From contig DHHG01000121.1 in assembly GCA_002403175.1 (NCBI GenBank), positions 26,495-43,808 of the forward strand: DNA of 17,314 nucleotides. The letters are read 5' to 3'. The DNA comes from Syntrophaceae bacterium UBA4778. Its GTDB lineage: Bacteria; Desulfobacterota; Syntrophia; Syntrophales; UBA4778. This document shows positions 8,908 to 17,312 of the stretch, piece after piece (positions within the stretch are counted from its first letter, which is position 1; the number at the start of each line of letters is the position of its first letter). The notes under the pieces are model-generated. The model saw nothing but the letters and a program-made list of their open reading frames with translations, searched no databases and was not told where the DNA came from. The position numbers and the translations under genes were made by a program.

Positions 8908-10583
8908 TCTGCAATCTCCTCATACCCATGTACAAATCCGGGCGCAATCTGGATTCCTACATCAAAAACTTTTCCTGCCGTGTTTCTGCCGCGAATGACG
9001 TTAAATTGTTCTTCCAGATAAATCTGCGCGTCGTCGGCATAATGGGAGAGTCCCCTTTCCAGGCTGATCTCCTTGAGGAAGTGCCGGGCCATTACTCGTG
9101 CATCGTCGATCTGATAATTTCGATTTTCGATCTTACCTCTGAGTCCTCCAGGCAGCACCGTATAATACCCGTTCAGGGTGTCGATATGGACCTCGACTGC
9201 CAGCGTAGGTCGGGAAAGAGCAGCCCCCAATGCATTGGCAACGGGTGAATAACGGTGCAGGAAACACCGGATTCCCATATCCTCGGCCAGCATGGGAACA
9301 ATTGCCGATGCTGCGGCACCGATTCCAATGATCTGATGGAGAACAAATTTTTTTCGATTCACCACTTCCCAGACTTTGTAAGCGGGTTCGTTTTCCCAAT
9401 ACCCGAACATATATTGGATACTGTCTTTTAAGGCCGATATGACCTGATCCGCCACGGACCGGCAAAGTGTTTCCAGAGATTGGCCTAATTCCTGTGCAAC
9501 CGCTGCCAGCTTTGACCGGGAAGCAAGTGGGTCACCTATATTTAAATCCAGCAAGACATTAAAGGCATCTGTTACGGTCGGTTTTTCTCCGCCGAAACAG
9601 GCTGCGATATCTAGGCGAACCTTACCTATTCTCAAGTTTCCGGTTTCTGCAGAAACGGGACTGTCTCCTCCCAGGGCGATGGAATTTACAGCAAAGGAGC
9701 GTACATGGGTAAGGCTCCCCTCTATCAGAGCACCTTGGGACGCGTAGAGGGGTTTGCCCTCGATCAGAAGGGATATGTCTGATGTGGTCCCGCCTATATC
9801 TACGACGACGGAATTTAAAGGTTCACGGCACAAGGCGACTGTTCCCATCGTACTGGCAGCCGGTCCGGAAAATACTGTCTCGCAAGGTCTATTTCGGCTT
9901 GCATCCAGAGGCGTGGTACCCCCGTCCGCCTTCAGTATCTGAATCTCACAACCTGGCATCCGGGTGCCGATTGCCGACTTGATATTATCGGTAAAGTGAT
10001 TCCATTCCCTCATTGTTATCGCAGTGTAATAACAGGTTACAGCGCGCCGAGGGAAATTGAGCCGGCCGGAGATATCATTGCTGGTGCAGACATCCATGTG
10101 AGGATAATTCTGCGTAATAAATTCTTTGATCAGCATCTCGTGCCGGTCGTTGCGGTTGGAGAATTTCCCGGCAATGGCAATTCTGCGTATGCCTTTGCAG
10201 TCAATCTCTTTCAGAGTTCTTTCTATTTCCATTGCATCGGGTGGCGCAATTTCTCTTCCACGGAAATCGATGCTGCCCTTTAAAAAGTAACTATCAGGGC
10301 TGATCCGATAGGTTGAAAAGGGCAGTCCGCTGCCTGGCAGAAGCAAAAGAGCGGTACGCTCTCCCATTCCTGTCGCCAGGAGATTCGTTATCTGGGTTGT
10401 GCTTAAAACGACTCTCTCGACATTTTCTGCTTTTACATAGGACAGCAGTTCGTCCAGAACGAAAAGAAGAGATTTTTGTAGATCCTGTGTATCGGTAGGG
10501 CATTTCACACTTTTCAGAACAGAGCCATTCGCAAGTACAACTCCGTCTGTGTATGTCCCGCCGACATCGATGCCGATTAACAC
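8904..10583 (-). CDS. Hydantoinase/oxoprolinase family protein, HyuA-like
   Basis: The family couples ATP hydrolysis to opening of cyclic amides such as hydantoins and 5-oxoproline, or to carboxylation in acetone carboxylase. From GTG 10583 the protein has 559 residues and begins VLIGIDVGGTYTDG, the typical N-terminal nucleotide-binding motif. Further motifs are KADGGT (about 218-223), SGPAAS (about 239-244), the second phosphate motif VVDIGGTTSDIS (about 260-271) and ANALGAALSRP (about 449-459). These cover Hydant_A_N and Hydantoinase_A. GGAGGT sits 6 nt before this GTG, giving the best start. An in-frame TTG at 10676 with AGGAAGGA 6 nt upstream would add 31 residues, and a TTG at 10730 would add 49. 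No HyuB partner is present; the next gene is an HDAC-fold enzyme with a 4-nt overlap. The substrate is unknown. Confidence 0.88.
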   Translation of the reverse strand: MLIGIDVGGTYTDGVVLANGSVLKSVKCPTDTQDLQKSLLFVLDELLSYVKAENVERVVLSTTQITNLLATGMGERTALLLLPGSGLPFSTYRISPDSYFLKGSIDFRGREIAPPDAMEIERTLKEIDCKGIRRIAIAGKFSNRNDRHEMLIKEFITQNYPHMDVCTSNDISGRLNFPRRAVTCYYTAITMREWNHFTDNIKSAIGTRMPGCEIQILKADGGTTPLDASRNRPCETVFSGPAASTMGTVALCREPLNSVVVDIGGTTSDISLLIEGKPLYASQGALIEGSLTHVRSFAVNSIALGGDSPVSAETGNLRIGKVRLDIAACFGGEKPTVTDAFNVLLDLNIGDPLASRSKLAAVAQELGQSLETLCRSVADQVISALKDSIQYMFGYWENEPAYKVWEVVNRKKFVLHQIIGIGAAASAIVPMLAEDMGIRCFLHRYSPVANALGAALSRPTLAVEVHIDTLNGYYTVLPGGLRGKIENRNYQIDDARVMARHFLKEISLERGLSHYADDAQIYLEEQFNVIRGRNTAGKVFDVGIQIAPGFVHGYEEIAE

Positions 10584-10589
10584 GCCAAT

Positions 10590-10595
10590 ACCTCC
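10590..10595 (-). promoter_or_regulatory. Ribosome binding site deciding the HyuA-like start
   Basis: GGAGGT (minus strand) is separated by 6 nt from the GTG at 10583, where family homology begins. A competing AGGAAGGA at 10683-10690 sits 6 nt before an in-frame TTG at 10676. Both are plausible; the downstream one matches 16S rRNA better. Confidence 0.55.
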
Positions 10596-10738
10596 AGTAA
10601 AAGCAACAAGCTTAAAGATGCTCTCCAGGTCCGGTTCATTTTGCTCCAGCTCAAATCTGAATAGCCGGTACTTCAATATACGTCCTTCCTGAAGCGCAGG
10701 TATGCTATCAGAAGTCCATGCCGGAGGCAAGTGGGATG

Positions 10739-10752
10739 CTGATTATAATCAG
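10739..10752 (-). promoter_or_regulatory. Palindrome containing a TATAAT box upstream of the HyuA-like gene
   Basis: CTGATTATAATCAG is a perfect 14-bp palindrome just past the kinase stop codon. On the minus strand it contains TATAAT (plus 10742-10747), a consensus -10 box. The matching -35 position, inside the kinase 3' end, reads ATCACC at 17-nt spacing and is weak (3 of 6). It could be a regulated promoter for the HyuA-HDAC unit with a leader of about 150 nt. Confidence 0.35.
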
Positions 10753-10759
10753 GTGAGAA

Positions 10760-13700
10760 TCAATGGTGATCGGATCTTGGATGTATCTTGTTGGGAATGG
10801 AAAAAAAGAAAGTGGCCCCCTTATTAACTTTGCCTTCTGCCCAGATATGGCCGCCATGGAGCGTTACGATCCGCTTGGCAAGAGTCAAACCGATTCCTGT
10901 CCCGCTGAACTCTGATTTGCTGTGAAGTCTCTGAAAAACCCCAAAAAGTTTATCATACAACTCCATATCGAATCCGGCTCCATTGTCTTTTACAAAGTAG
11001 ATTGTGTTTTTGCCCTCCACGCGGCTTCCTACTTCAATGAGAGGTTTCCTGCGGCGAGCTGTAAATTTAGCCGCATTGGAAAGTAGATTGTAAACGAGCT
11101 GCCGGATAAGATTGGGATCTCCTTGGATCGGGGGCATTGCTTCTCCCAATTTGAATTCCATCTTTCTGCTCGGATATTCCTTTTTGATTTCTTCCCATAC
11201 TCCCTCAAAAAAGGATCGCATATTCACTTCGACAACGGCAATTGTTGTCCTTTCCACACGGGAAAGATTGAGCAGGGCGTCAATCATATCGTCCATCAGT
11301 TTTGTATTATCCCTGATCACGTCAAATCGCCGTTTGAGTTCGACATCCATAAATGCTCCATAGTCTTTCAGGATCATATTGGAAAAACCCTGCATGGCCC
11401 GTAGGGGCCCTTTCAGGTCATGGGAAACTGAATAGGTAAATGCGTCCAGCTCTCTATTGGCTCTTTCCAGTTTCGCCGACCATTGCCTTAGTTCTTCTTC
11501 CGCTTTTTTGCGCGCCGTCGCGTCACGTAGCATGGACTGGATCGCACGGCTTCCTTCAAATTCAACAGAAGACGACATGGCCTCAATGGGTACTCTGGTT
11601 CCATCCAATCGGATGATGTGACCTTCGCGCAACGGGATATTGTTTTCCCCTTCCATTATCTTGCATATTCGATCGCTGACTACCTGTCGTTCCGAATCAG
11701 GAATCAGCTCCATGAATAATTTAGCTGTGAGTTCGGATAAATTGTTTGCACCGACTAATTTTACTGCGGAAGGATTCGCAAACAGGATTCTATTATTTCG
11801 ATGCACAAGGATGGCATCGGGTGAGGAAACAACCAGGTTCCGATATCTCTCTTCTCCCTGCCTCAATTTATCTTCTGTTTTTTTGCGTTCGGTAATATTC
11901 CTGAACAGTAAGGCAACTGTGCGGTCTTCCCTTCTGCCGAAAGAGAATACGGAAAAATCGAACCACCTGCCCAAGTCTTTTATAAACACCTGGCGGCGTA
12001 TGGGTTCACTTCCCTTCAGGATGGCGTCGGCGTAATCCTGTATAAGTTGATCTATTTCCGGAAAGAGCTCCCGCACACTTATACCTATCGCGGGAGAAAA
12101 GCTGCTTTGAATTTCAAATGCCGGATTGCAATCAATGAAGATTTCATCAACAACATGGTTTTGATCATTCAGTAAGACCTGCAGAATCGCAAATCCTTCA
12201 TCAATGGAATTGAACAGCGAGCGATAGCATGTTTCACTCTTCCGCAATTCCGCTTCCGCCCGGGCACGTTCAACAGCGGCCCATGTCCGTTCGGCTGTTT
12301 CCTCGACCAGGGCAACTTCTTGAGCAGCCCATGCCCTCGGCTCTGATTGATGGGCAGCCATAGCTGCGACCAGCCGTCCCTCTTTAATGAGAGGAACGCT
12401 AATATGCGCACGGATTCCGAAAGTATCCGGAATAGTCTGAAGATTCGGATCGACCAATGTTTTACCAGCCAGAAATTGATTCCGTGAATCTTGGTCCAAA
12501 TCGTAAATCGTGGGTAACTGAGTGGATCCGGAAAAACAATGAGTATAGGCGCTTCCCGACGCGATTCTCCCGTCCTCGGATATCTCTCCGTACAGAACAC
12601 GATTCGCCCCGATATGCACGCCTAGGATACGGGCAGCCTCATATTGAATTTGCGAGGGGTCTGCCAGAGGTCTCAGTGAATCATTCAGAGCTACGCGAAA
12701 TGCGTTCAGCTCGGCGTTGATCCGCAATGCCTCCTCAGCTTGTTTACGATCTGTTATGTTAGTGAAAAGCATGGCAACTTGCCTGCCTTCCAGATTTCCA
12801 AACGGGAAAACAGTGAAATCATACCAGCCCGATAATTCCTTTATAAAAGTTTCGGTCCGGATCGGCTCACGTCTCTGCAGAACTGCTCCGGCAATCTCCA
12901 GAAGATATTGCTCAATCTTCGGAAGGACCTCGCGTACCGTTTTGCCCGTGGCTAAAGGCAGGCCAGTCTGTTTTCCGAATGCCGGATTGCAATCCATAAC
13001 AAAGACATCGACGACTTTGTCCTTATCATCCAGAATGACTTTAAAAATTGTGAATCCTTCATCAATGGAATTGAGAAGTGAACGGTATCGTAGCTCACTC
13101 TCCCGCAATTCCGCTTCTGCTCGCGCCCGCTCTACAATGGCCCACGTTCGTTCAGCTGTTTCTTCAACAAGGGCCACCTCATCCGCTGTCCACGACCTTG
13201 GAATGGACTGATGGGCGGCCATGGCTGCAACCAGTCTGCCGCCTTTAATAAGAGGAACACTGATGTGGGCTCGGACTTGAACTGCAATCCAGCCCCTCCT
13301 CTGCTTTTCGTTTAATTGTGGATTGTCCAGAACGTCACTGACAATGGTCGTATAGCCTGCCATCAGCTGTTGCAGGACCATGGGATCGAAATCATTGAGA
13401 TCAAACTGCATTGAAGGATTGACAATTTCGGTGAAGACATCCGTTTGGGTGAACATTTTCTTCACCACCAGTTTGCCTATCTCGGATACCTCACAATAGA
13501 TAACACGGCTGGCTCGAAGTTGCTGAGCCAATACTCGGGAAGCCTCATATTGAATTTCTGAGGGATCGGCAAGCTTTCGGAGGGAATCATTCAATGAAAC
13601 TCGATACGCATTAATGGACGCAAGGTGCCGTAACGCCTGTTCCGTCTTCCTCTGTTCAGTTATATTGTTAAATAGGAACGCAACGGTTTGTTCCTCCTTT

Positions 13701-14536
13701 TCTCCAACTGGGAATACATAGAAATCGAACCACCTGCCAAATGCCTTTAGATATTGCTGAGAACGGATCGGCTGACTGGAAATAGCGACCTTTCCGCAGA
13801 TGTCCAAAAATGATTCTGTGCTCGGCAGTATTTCCTTAACTGGAGGATAACCTGCTTGCCGCTCGAAAGCTGGGTTGAAGTCGAGAAAGTTGTAATCGAC
13901 GGCTTCATTTTCTTGGTTGAAAATGAGCTTAATGATGCAAAAACCTTGATCGATGGAATTGAACAGCGAGCGGTAGCGCTCCTCACTGTGACGTAATGCC
14001 CTCTCGGTCTGCTGATGCATTTTGATGGAGGATTGAAGGGCTTCCGTTCTCTCCTGAACGCGTTTCTCCAGTTCACGAAGAAGATTATCTCTCTCCTGTT
14101 CGGCTTGCCTTCTCTTTCTGTGTTCATAGGACTCTTCCAGGGCACGACGGAATGCCGGGATAAGTCTGGAAAGGTTCTTCTTGAGTACATAATCCGTCGC
14201 ACCGCCTGTTAGTATTTCAATAGCGCGTTCCTCGCCGACGGCCCCGGTTACAAGAATAAAAGGAATGTTCGGGAATAGGCTTTTCCGTATTTGCAGGGCA
14301 TCTGCGCCGGAAAAACCGGGGAGATCATAATCGGACAGAATAATATCTGGAGCAAAATGTTCGAGTGCGTCAATATAGGATTTTTCCGTTTCAACGCGAA
14401 GTGAAGTAAAAACAAATCCTGCTTGGCTCAACTCGTATTCCATCAGTTCGGCATCGGCTGGATTATCCTCCAAGATCAAGACCTTTAGAGTATCATACGA
14501 TGGGCTTTCATCGTTATCGGCCATAATACCATCCAT
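10760..14536 (-). CDS. Receiver-PAS-GAF multidomain sensor histidine kinase
   Basis: The protein has 1258 residues and no membrane segment, so it is probably a cytosolic sensor. Domains in order are: receiver (about 17-130; acidic pair Glu23/Asp24, phospho-acceptor Asp69, Thr97, Lys119), a coiled coil (about 138-182), PAS1 (about 187-298), GAF1 (about 305-475), PAS2 (about 483-600), GAF2 (about 607-762), PAS3 (about 770-888), PAS4 (about 896-1012), HisKA with His1039 in SVSHDLKGPLR, and HATPase with the N-box NLLSNAAKF, DNGAGFD and GTGIGL. All kinase residues are intact. The receiver at the N-terminus is unusual for a hybrid kinase. PAS1-GAF1 and PAS2-GAF2 are an internal duplication, with PAS3 a partial third copy. 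The start is ATG 14536 or ATG 14524 (MADNDE); neither has a strong ribosome binding site. It diverges from a REC-TPR/kinase pair. The ligand is unknown. Confidence 0.93.
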   Translation of the reverse strand: MDGIMADNDESPSYDTLKVLILEDNPADAELMEYELSQAGFVFTSLRVETEKSYIDALEHFAPDIILSDYDLPGFSGADALQIRKSLFPNIPFILVTGAVGEERAIEILTGGATDYVLKKNLSRLIPAFRRALEESYEHRKRRQAEQERDNLLRELEKRVQERTEALQSSIKMHQQTERALRHSEERYRSLFNSIDQGFCIIKLIFNQENEAVDYNFLDFNPAFERQAGYPPVKEILPSTESFLDICGKVAISSQPIRSQQYLKAFGRWFDFYVFPVGEKEEQTVAFLFNNITEQRKTEQALRHLASINAYRVSLNDSLRKLADPSEIQYEASRVLAQQLRASRVIYCEVSEIGKLVVKKMFTQTDVFTEIVNPSMQFDLNDFDPMVLQQLMAGYTTIVSDVLDNPQLNEKQRRGWIAVQVRAHISVPLIKGGRLVAAMAAHQSIPRSWTADEVALVEETAERTWAIVERARAEAELRESELRYRSLLNSIDEGFTIFKVILDDKDKVVDVFVMDCNPAFGKQTGLPLATGKTVREVLPKIEQYLLEIAGAVLQRREPIRTETFIKELSGWYDFTVFPFGNLEGRQVAMLFTNITDRKQAEEALRINAELNAFRVALNDSLRPLADPSQIQYEAARILGVHIGANRVLYGEISEDGRIASGSAYTHCFSGSTQLPTIYDLDQDSRNQFLAGKTLVDPNLQTIPDTFGIRAHISVPLIKEGRLVAAMAAHQSEPRAWAAQEVALVEETAERTWAAVERARAEAELRKSETCYRSLFNSIDEGFAILQVLLNDQNHVVDEIFIDCNPAFEIQSSFSPAIGISVRELFPEIDQLIQDYADAILKGSEPIRRQVFIKDLGRWFDFSVFSFGRREDRTVALLFRNITERKKTEDKLRQGEERYRNLVVSSPDAILVHRNNRILFANPSAVKLVGANNLSELTAKLFMELIPDSERQVVSDRICKIMEGENNIPLREGHIIRLDGTRVPIEAMSSSVEFEGSRAIQSMLRDATARKKAEEELRQWSAKLERANRELDAFTYSVSHDLKGPLRAMQGFSNMILKDYGAFMDVELKRRFDVIRDNTKLMDDMIDALLNLSRVERTTIAVVEVNMRSFFEGVWEEIKKEYPSRKMEFKLGEAMPPIQGDPNLIRQLVYNLLSNAAKFTARRRKPLIEVGSRVEGKNTIYFVKDNGAGFDMELYDKLFGVFQRLHSKSEFSGTGIGLTLAKRIVTLHGGHIWAEGKVNKGATFFFSIPNKIHPRSDHH
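11866..13978 (-). repeat. Tandem internal duplication of PAS-GAF units in the kinase gene
   Basis: The segment YRSLxNSIDxGF recurs at residues 188, 484 and 771, that is about every 290 residues (roughly 870 nt). Units run about 13978-13091 and 13090-12230, each PAS plus GAF, then a PAS-only third copy to about 11866. Similarity is visible at DNA level too, for example the stretch encoding EVALVEETAERTWA and RLVAAMAAHQS is repeated with few changes. Confidence 0.75.
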
Positions 14537-14835
14537 CCGGGAGTTGGATTATGTTTTACTATATTTAACGTCATTAAATTAAAAAGGCAACAAATAGAGA
14601 AATCTATCCCAGCGTGGGCTTCCGATCTGATGAACTGTTTTGAACAGCTTTGAGTAAGGTTTAAAAAAAATAACTGGTTGACCTGTTTTCATTTAAGAAA
14701 TGGAAGTTTAAATCGATATATACATAGTGGCAGGATATCATTTTATTCATCAAAAAAGGAATTGTAATAAATCAGATTCCATTTCTCGAACGTGGTCGTT
14801 CAATTCACTGAACTGGGATCCTTAATCAATATTAT
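14537..14835. other. Divergent intergenic region between two signalling units
   Basis: This 299-bp AT-rich stretch separates the start of the large kinase (-) from the REC-TPR gene (+) and must hold both promoters. I see a TTGACC at 14678-14683 on the plus strand but no good -10 box at the right distance, and a 5-bp hairpin GAACG-TGGT-CGTTC at 14788-14801. No gene, long repeat or riboswitch-like structure is apparent. Confidence 0.5.
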
Positions 14836-16491
14836 ATGGCGTATCTTTCAACGGTTTCTTCCAAAAAGGAATTACATAATCCCCTTGAGAATAAGAAGGT
14901 GCTGATTATTGAGGACTTCTTTGCGTTCCGGTTGACTTTGAAAAAAATGATAAGGTCTTTTAATGTCCTGGAACTTGAAGCTGCTTCAACAGGTGAGGAG
15001 GCTCTGGAAGAGCTGTCTTACCGCCAGTACGATATTATCCTTTGCGATTACAACCTCGGTTCGGGCAAAAACGGTCAGCAGGTCCTCGAAGAGGCTCGGT
15101 ATCGTGAATACATCAAGAACTCGACCATATTCATCATAATTACGGCTGAAAGTACGATGGATGTTTTCATGAGCAGCCTTGAATATCAGGCTGACGATTA
15201 TCTGTTGAAGCCGATTTCCAAAGATACCTTGGAAAGGAAGCTGCGGGACTGGATTGCAAAAAAGGAAAACCTAAAAGGCATTGAGAAGGAACTGGATAAA
15301 AAAGACTACGGTGCAGCGGTCGTCCTCTGCGATGAACTGATCAATCAGCATCCGAAAAATCTGGCAGAGGTGCTTAAATTAAAGGGAGAAATCCTTATCA
15401 GGCAAGAGAACTTTCCGGAAGCGGCCATCTTTTATGAGAGTGTCCTGTCCATGGGGGATCTGCCTTGGGCGATGTTGGGATTAGGCAAGGCGAATTTTTT
15501 TGGGGGGGATTATGAGAAGGCTGAAAAGATTTTCCGGAGCATTATAAAAAAGAATAAAAGGATCGTAGCAGCGCATGATATGCTGGCAAAACTGCTTGAA
15601 CGCAAAGGGGATCTGGAAAGCGCGCAACAGGTGCTTCAGGAAGCTGTCGGGATATCTCCCAAAGCCATTTTAAGGCAAAGGGCACTGGGAAAGGTAGCTT
15701 ATCTGAATAGCGATTTAAAAACAGCAGAGACAACTTTTAAGGAAGTAGTCAAACAGGGTATTCACTCGATCCTGAAAAAAGCGGATGACTATACAAGTCT
15801 TGCCGATGTACTATCGAAGCAGGACAAACCGGAGGAGGGTCTTTCCGTGTTAAGAGATGGTGCAGGGGAATTTGAAGGAGATACTGCTGGTGCAATGCAG
15901 ATTGCAATTGCAGAGGCATTTGCCTGTAAACTCATAAGACGCGATAAGGATTCTGCTGAGGCTGCGAAGAAAGCATACGAACTTTCATTGACTCTTGCCG
16001 ACTCCCTTCCGAACGAAACTGAAATGGATCTTGCGAAGGCCCTCTATTTGACTGAAAACGAGGAACTTGCCCGAAATGTCATTAAGCATTTAGCACAGAA
16101 CAATCATGATGATCAGAATGTACTCGGCAAAATTCGGAGCTTATACGAGGAATTGAATAGAGAAGAGGAAGGACAGTTTATACTCAGCGCGGCCCTGAAT
16201 GAAATTATTCAATTAAATAACGAAGGGGTCCGGCTGGTTCGGGAAGGGAAATACGAATCAGCCATAATAATCTTGGAAAGGGCAGCAGCAAGGCTTCCTG
16301 GCAACAAGGTGATCCATGCCAATGCGGCCCATGCAGTAATCCTGTTCATGCAAAAAGAAGGTAGTACGCCGCCCCTGTTGGGAAAAGCACTGAAATTTCT
16401 AGAAGCCTTGAGGAAGGCCGATCCTTCCTACGAAAGATTAGAGGAACTGACTGCAATGTATTGCGCACTTGACCGGAGGACTGATGGATAA
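14836..16491 (+). CDS. Response regulator receiver-TPR protein
   Basis: The protein has 551 residues. Residues about 20-140 form a CheY-like receiver with Glu26/Asp27, phospho-acceptor Asp71 (IILCDYNLG), Thr103 and Lys125 (LLKP). Residues about 150-540 are a helical array with tetratricopeptide-like repeats, such as the pairs around LCDELINQHP, LKLKGEILIRQENFPEAAIFYESVL, GDYEKAEKIF, KGDLESAQQVLQEAV and EGKYESAIIILERAA. There is no DNA-binding, enzymatic or membrane domain, so the output is likely protein-protein interaction controlled by phosphorylation. The start codon has no strong ribosome binding site. The TAA stop overlaps the ATG of the next gene by 1 nt (TAATG), and that gene encodes a small histidine kinase which is the likely partner. 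Confidence 0.9.
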   Translation: MAYLSTVSSKKELHNPLENKKVLIIEDFFAFRLTLKKMIRSFNVLELEAASTGEEALEELSYRQYDIILCDYNLGSGKNGQQVLEEARYREYIKNSTIFIIITAESTMDVFMSSLEYQADDYLLKPISKDTLERKLRDWIAKKENLKGIEKELDKKDYGAAVVLCDELINQHPKNLAEVLKLKGEILIRQENFPEAAIFYESVLSMGDLPWAMLGLGKANFFGGDYEKAEKIFRSIIKKNKRIVAAHDMLAKLLERKGDLESAQQVLQEAVGISPKAILRQRALGKVAYLNSDLKTAETTFKEVVKQGIHSILKKADDYTSLADVLSKQDKPEEGLSVLRDGAGEFEGDTAGAMQIAIAEAFACKLIRRDKDSAEAAKKAYELSLTLADSLPNETEMDLAKALYLTENEELARNVIKHLAQNNHDDQNVLGKIRSLYEELNREEEGQFILSAALNEIIQLNNEGVRLVREGKYESAIIILERAAARLPGNKVIHANAAHAVILFMQKEGSTPPLLGKALKFLEALRKADPSYERLEELTAMYCALDRRTDG

Positions 16492-17183
16492 TGGAAACGA
16501 AACTGGATTTTCTTGATGTATTGGCTTCAACGCTGCATGACACAAAAAATTCTCTCGGCATTCTCTATAATACTCTGGAGGACGTTATTGAGGAATGTAA
16601 GAATCAGAATTGTCCCACCAATCAAAGATTCTATATCCTTCAGTACGAGATTAAACGTCTGAACAGTAGCCTCATTCGCCTCCTTTCGTTGTATAAGGCC
16701 GAGCGCTCACAGTTTACAGTCAATCCTGAATTTTACTCGGTCTGCGAATTTTTGGAAGATACGGCCATGCAGCATGCCCCCCTTCTTTTGACCAAAGGAA
16801 TCGAAATTGAAGCGCAATGCTCAGATGATCTATTCTGGACATTCGATCGTGGTCTGGTTTCCGGCGTTCTGGATAACGTGCTCAACAATGCCTATAATTA
16901 TACGAGAGATAGGGTTCTGATCAGTGCTGATAAAAAAGAGGAATGTCTCCTGATAAAAGTAGAGGATAACGGCATTGGATATCCTGATTGGATGATCACA
17001 GAAACTCAGGCTGGTGTCGTTCAGGATGGAACCGTTGATTTTAGCACAGGAAGCACCGGCCTTGGCCTCTATTTTTCCATGCTGGTTGCCAAGTCTCATA
17101 CACACAATGGAAATGAGGGTAGAATTTCGGTGAGAAACGGCGGTGAATTAGGTGGTGGAGTTTTCAGTATCTATCTGCCCTGA
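16491..17183 (+). CDS. Small soluble histidine kinase, likely partner of the REC-TPR protein
   Basis: The protein has 230 residues and no sensor or membrane segment. An H-box-like segment STLHDTKNSLGIL carries His16, which is the probable phosphorylation site. The HATPase_c domain occupies about residues 80-230, with N-box DNVLNNAYNY (about 128-137), G1 DNGIG (159-163) and G2 GSTGLGL (187-193). All nucleotide-binding motifs are present. At this length it is only the catalytic core, so input must come from a partner protein. It overlaps the REC-TPR gene by 1 nt, indicating translational coupling and close to equal amounts. The HDTKN variant of the H-box resembles kinases of minimal, sensor-less type. 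Autophosphorylation and transfer to Asp71 of the upstream protein is the inferred reaction. Confidence 0.88.
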   Translation: METKLDFLDVLASTLHDTKNSLGILYNTLEDVIEECKNQNCPTNQRFYILQYEIKRLNSSLIRLLSLYKAERSQFTVNPEFYSVCEFLEDTAMQHAPLLLTKGIEIEAQCSDDLFWTFDRGLVSGVLDNVLNNAYNYTRDRVLISADKKEECLLIKVEDNGIGYPDWMITETQAGVVQDGTVDFSTGSTGLGLYFSMLVAKSHTHNGNEGRISVRNGGELGGGVFSIYLP

Positions 17184-17226
17184 AACATTCTTCAGATCGC
17201 AACTGAATCCGGCAGAGAGTGCATTC

Positions 17227-17244
17227 CTAGCAGCTTGCTGCGGG
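17227..17244. repeat. GCAGC-TT-GCTGC short palindromic repeat-like hairpin
   Basis: GCAGC (17230-17234) and GCTGC (17237-17241) pair around TT, with partial extension (C17227-G17244, T17228-G17243) broken by one mismatch. It resembles a degenerate copy of the CCCGCAGCTTGCTGCGGG type of short intergenic palindrome that I recall from many proteobacterial genomes. It lies 43 nt after the kinase stop. Confidence 0.35.
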
Positions 17245-17279
17245 TAAGCGAGCGAATCCTTTCTAAATATCTTCCTTAA

Positions 17280-17312
17280 GGATGGGAGATCCCCCGAAGG
17301 AAACTCCCATCC
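17280..17312 (+). terminator. Perfect hairpin downstream of the REC-TPR/kinase unit
   Basis: GGATGGGAG (17280-17288) pairs with CTCCCATCC (17304-17312) around a 15-nt loop. The GC-rich stem lies 96 nt past the last stop codon and could end the transcript. The window stops 2 nt later, so a following T-tract cannot be judged. Confidence 0.45.

Noticed and set aside
10584..10730. TTG at 10730 as the HyuA-like start
   Set aside because: No ribosome binding site precedes it, and two better-placed starts lie downstream at 10676 and 10583.
11866..13978. The repeated PAS-GAF DNA as a mobile element or CRISPR-like array
   Set aside because: The repeats are about 870 nt long, in frame, and encode protein domains of a single intact kinase.
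14678..14706. TTGACC as a -35 box for the REC-TPR gene
   Set aside because: No acceptable -10 hexamer occurs 16-18 nt downstream.
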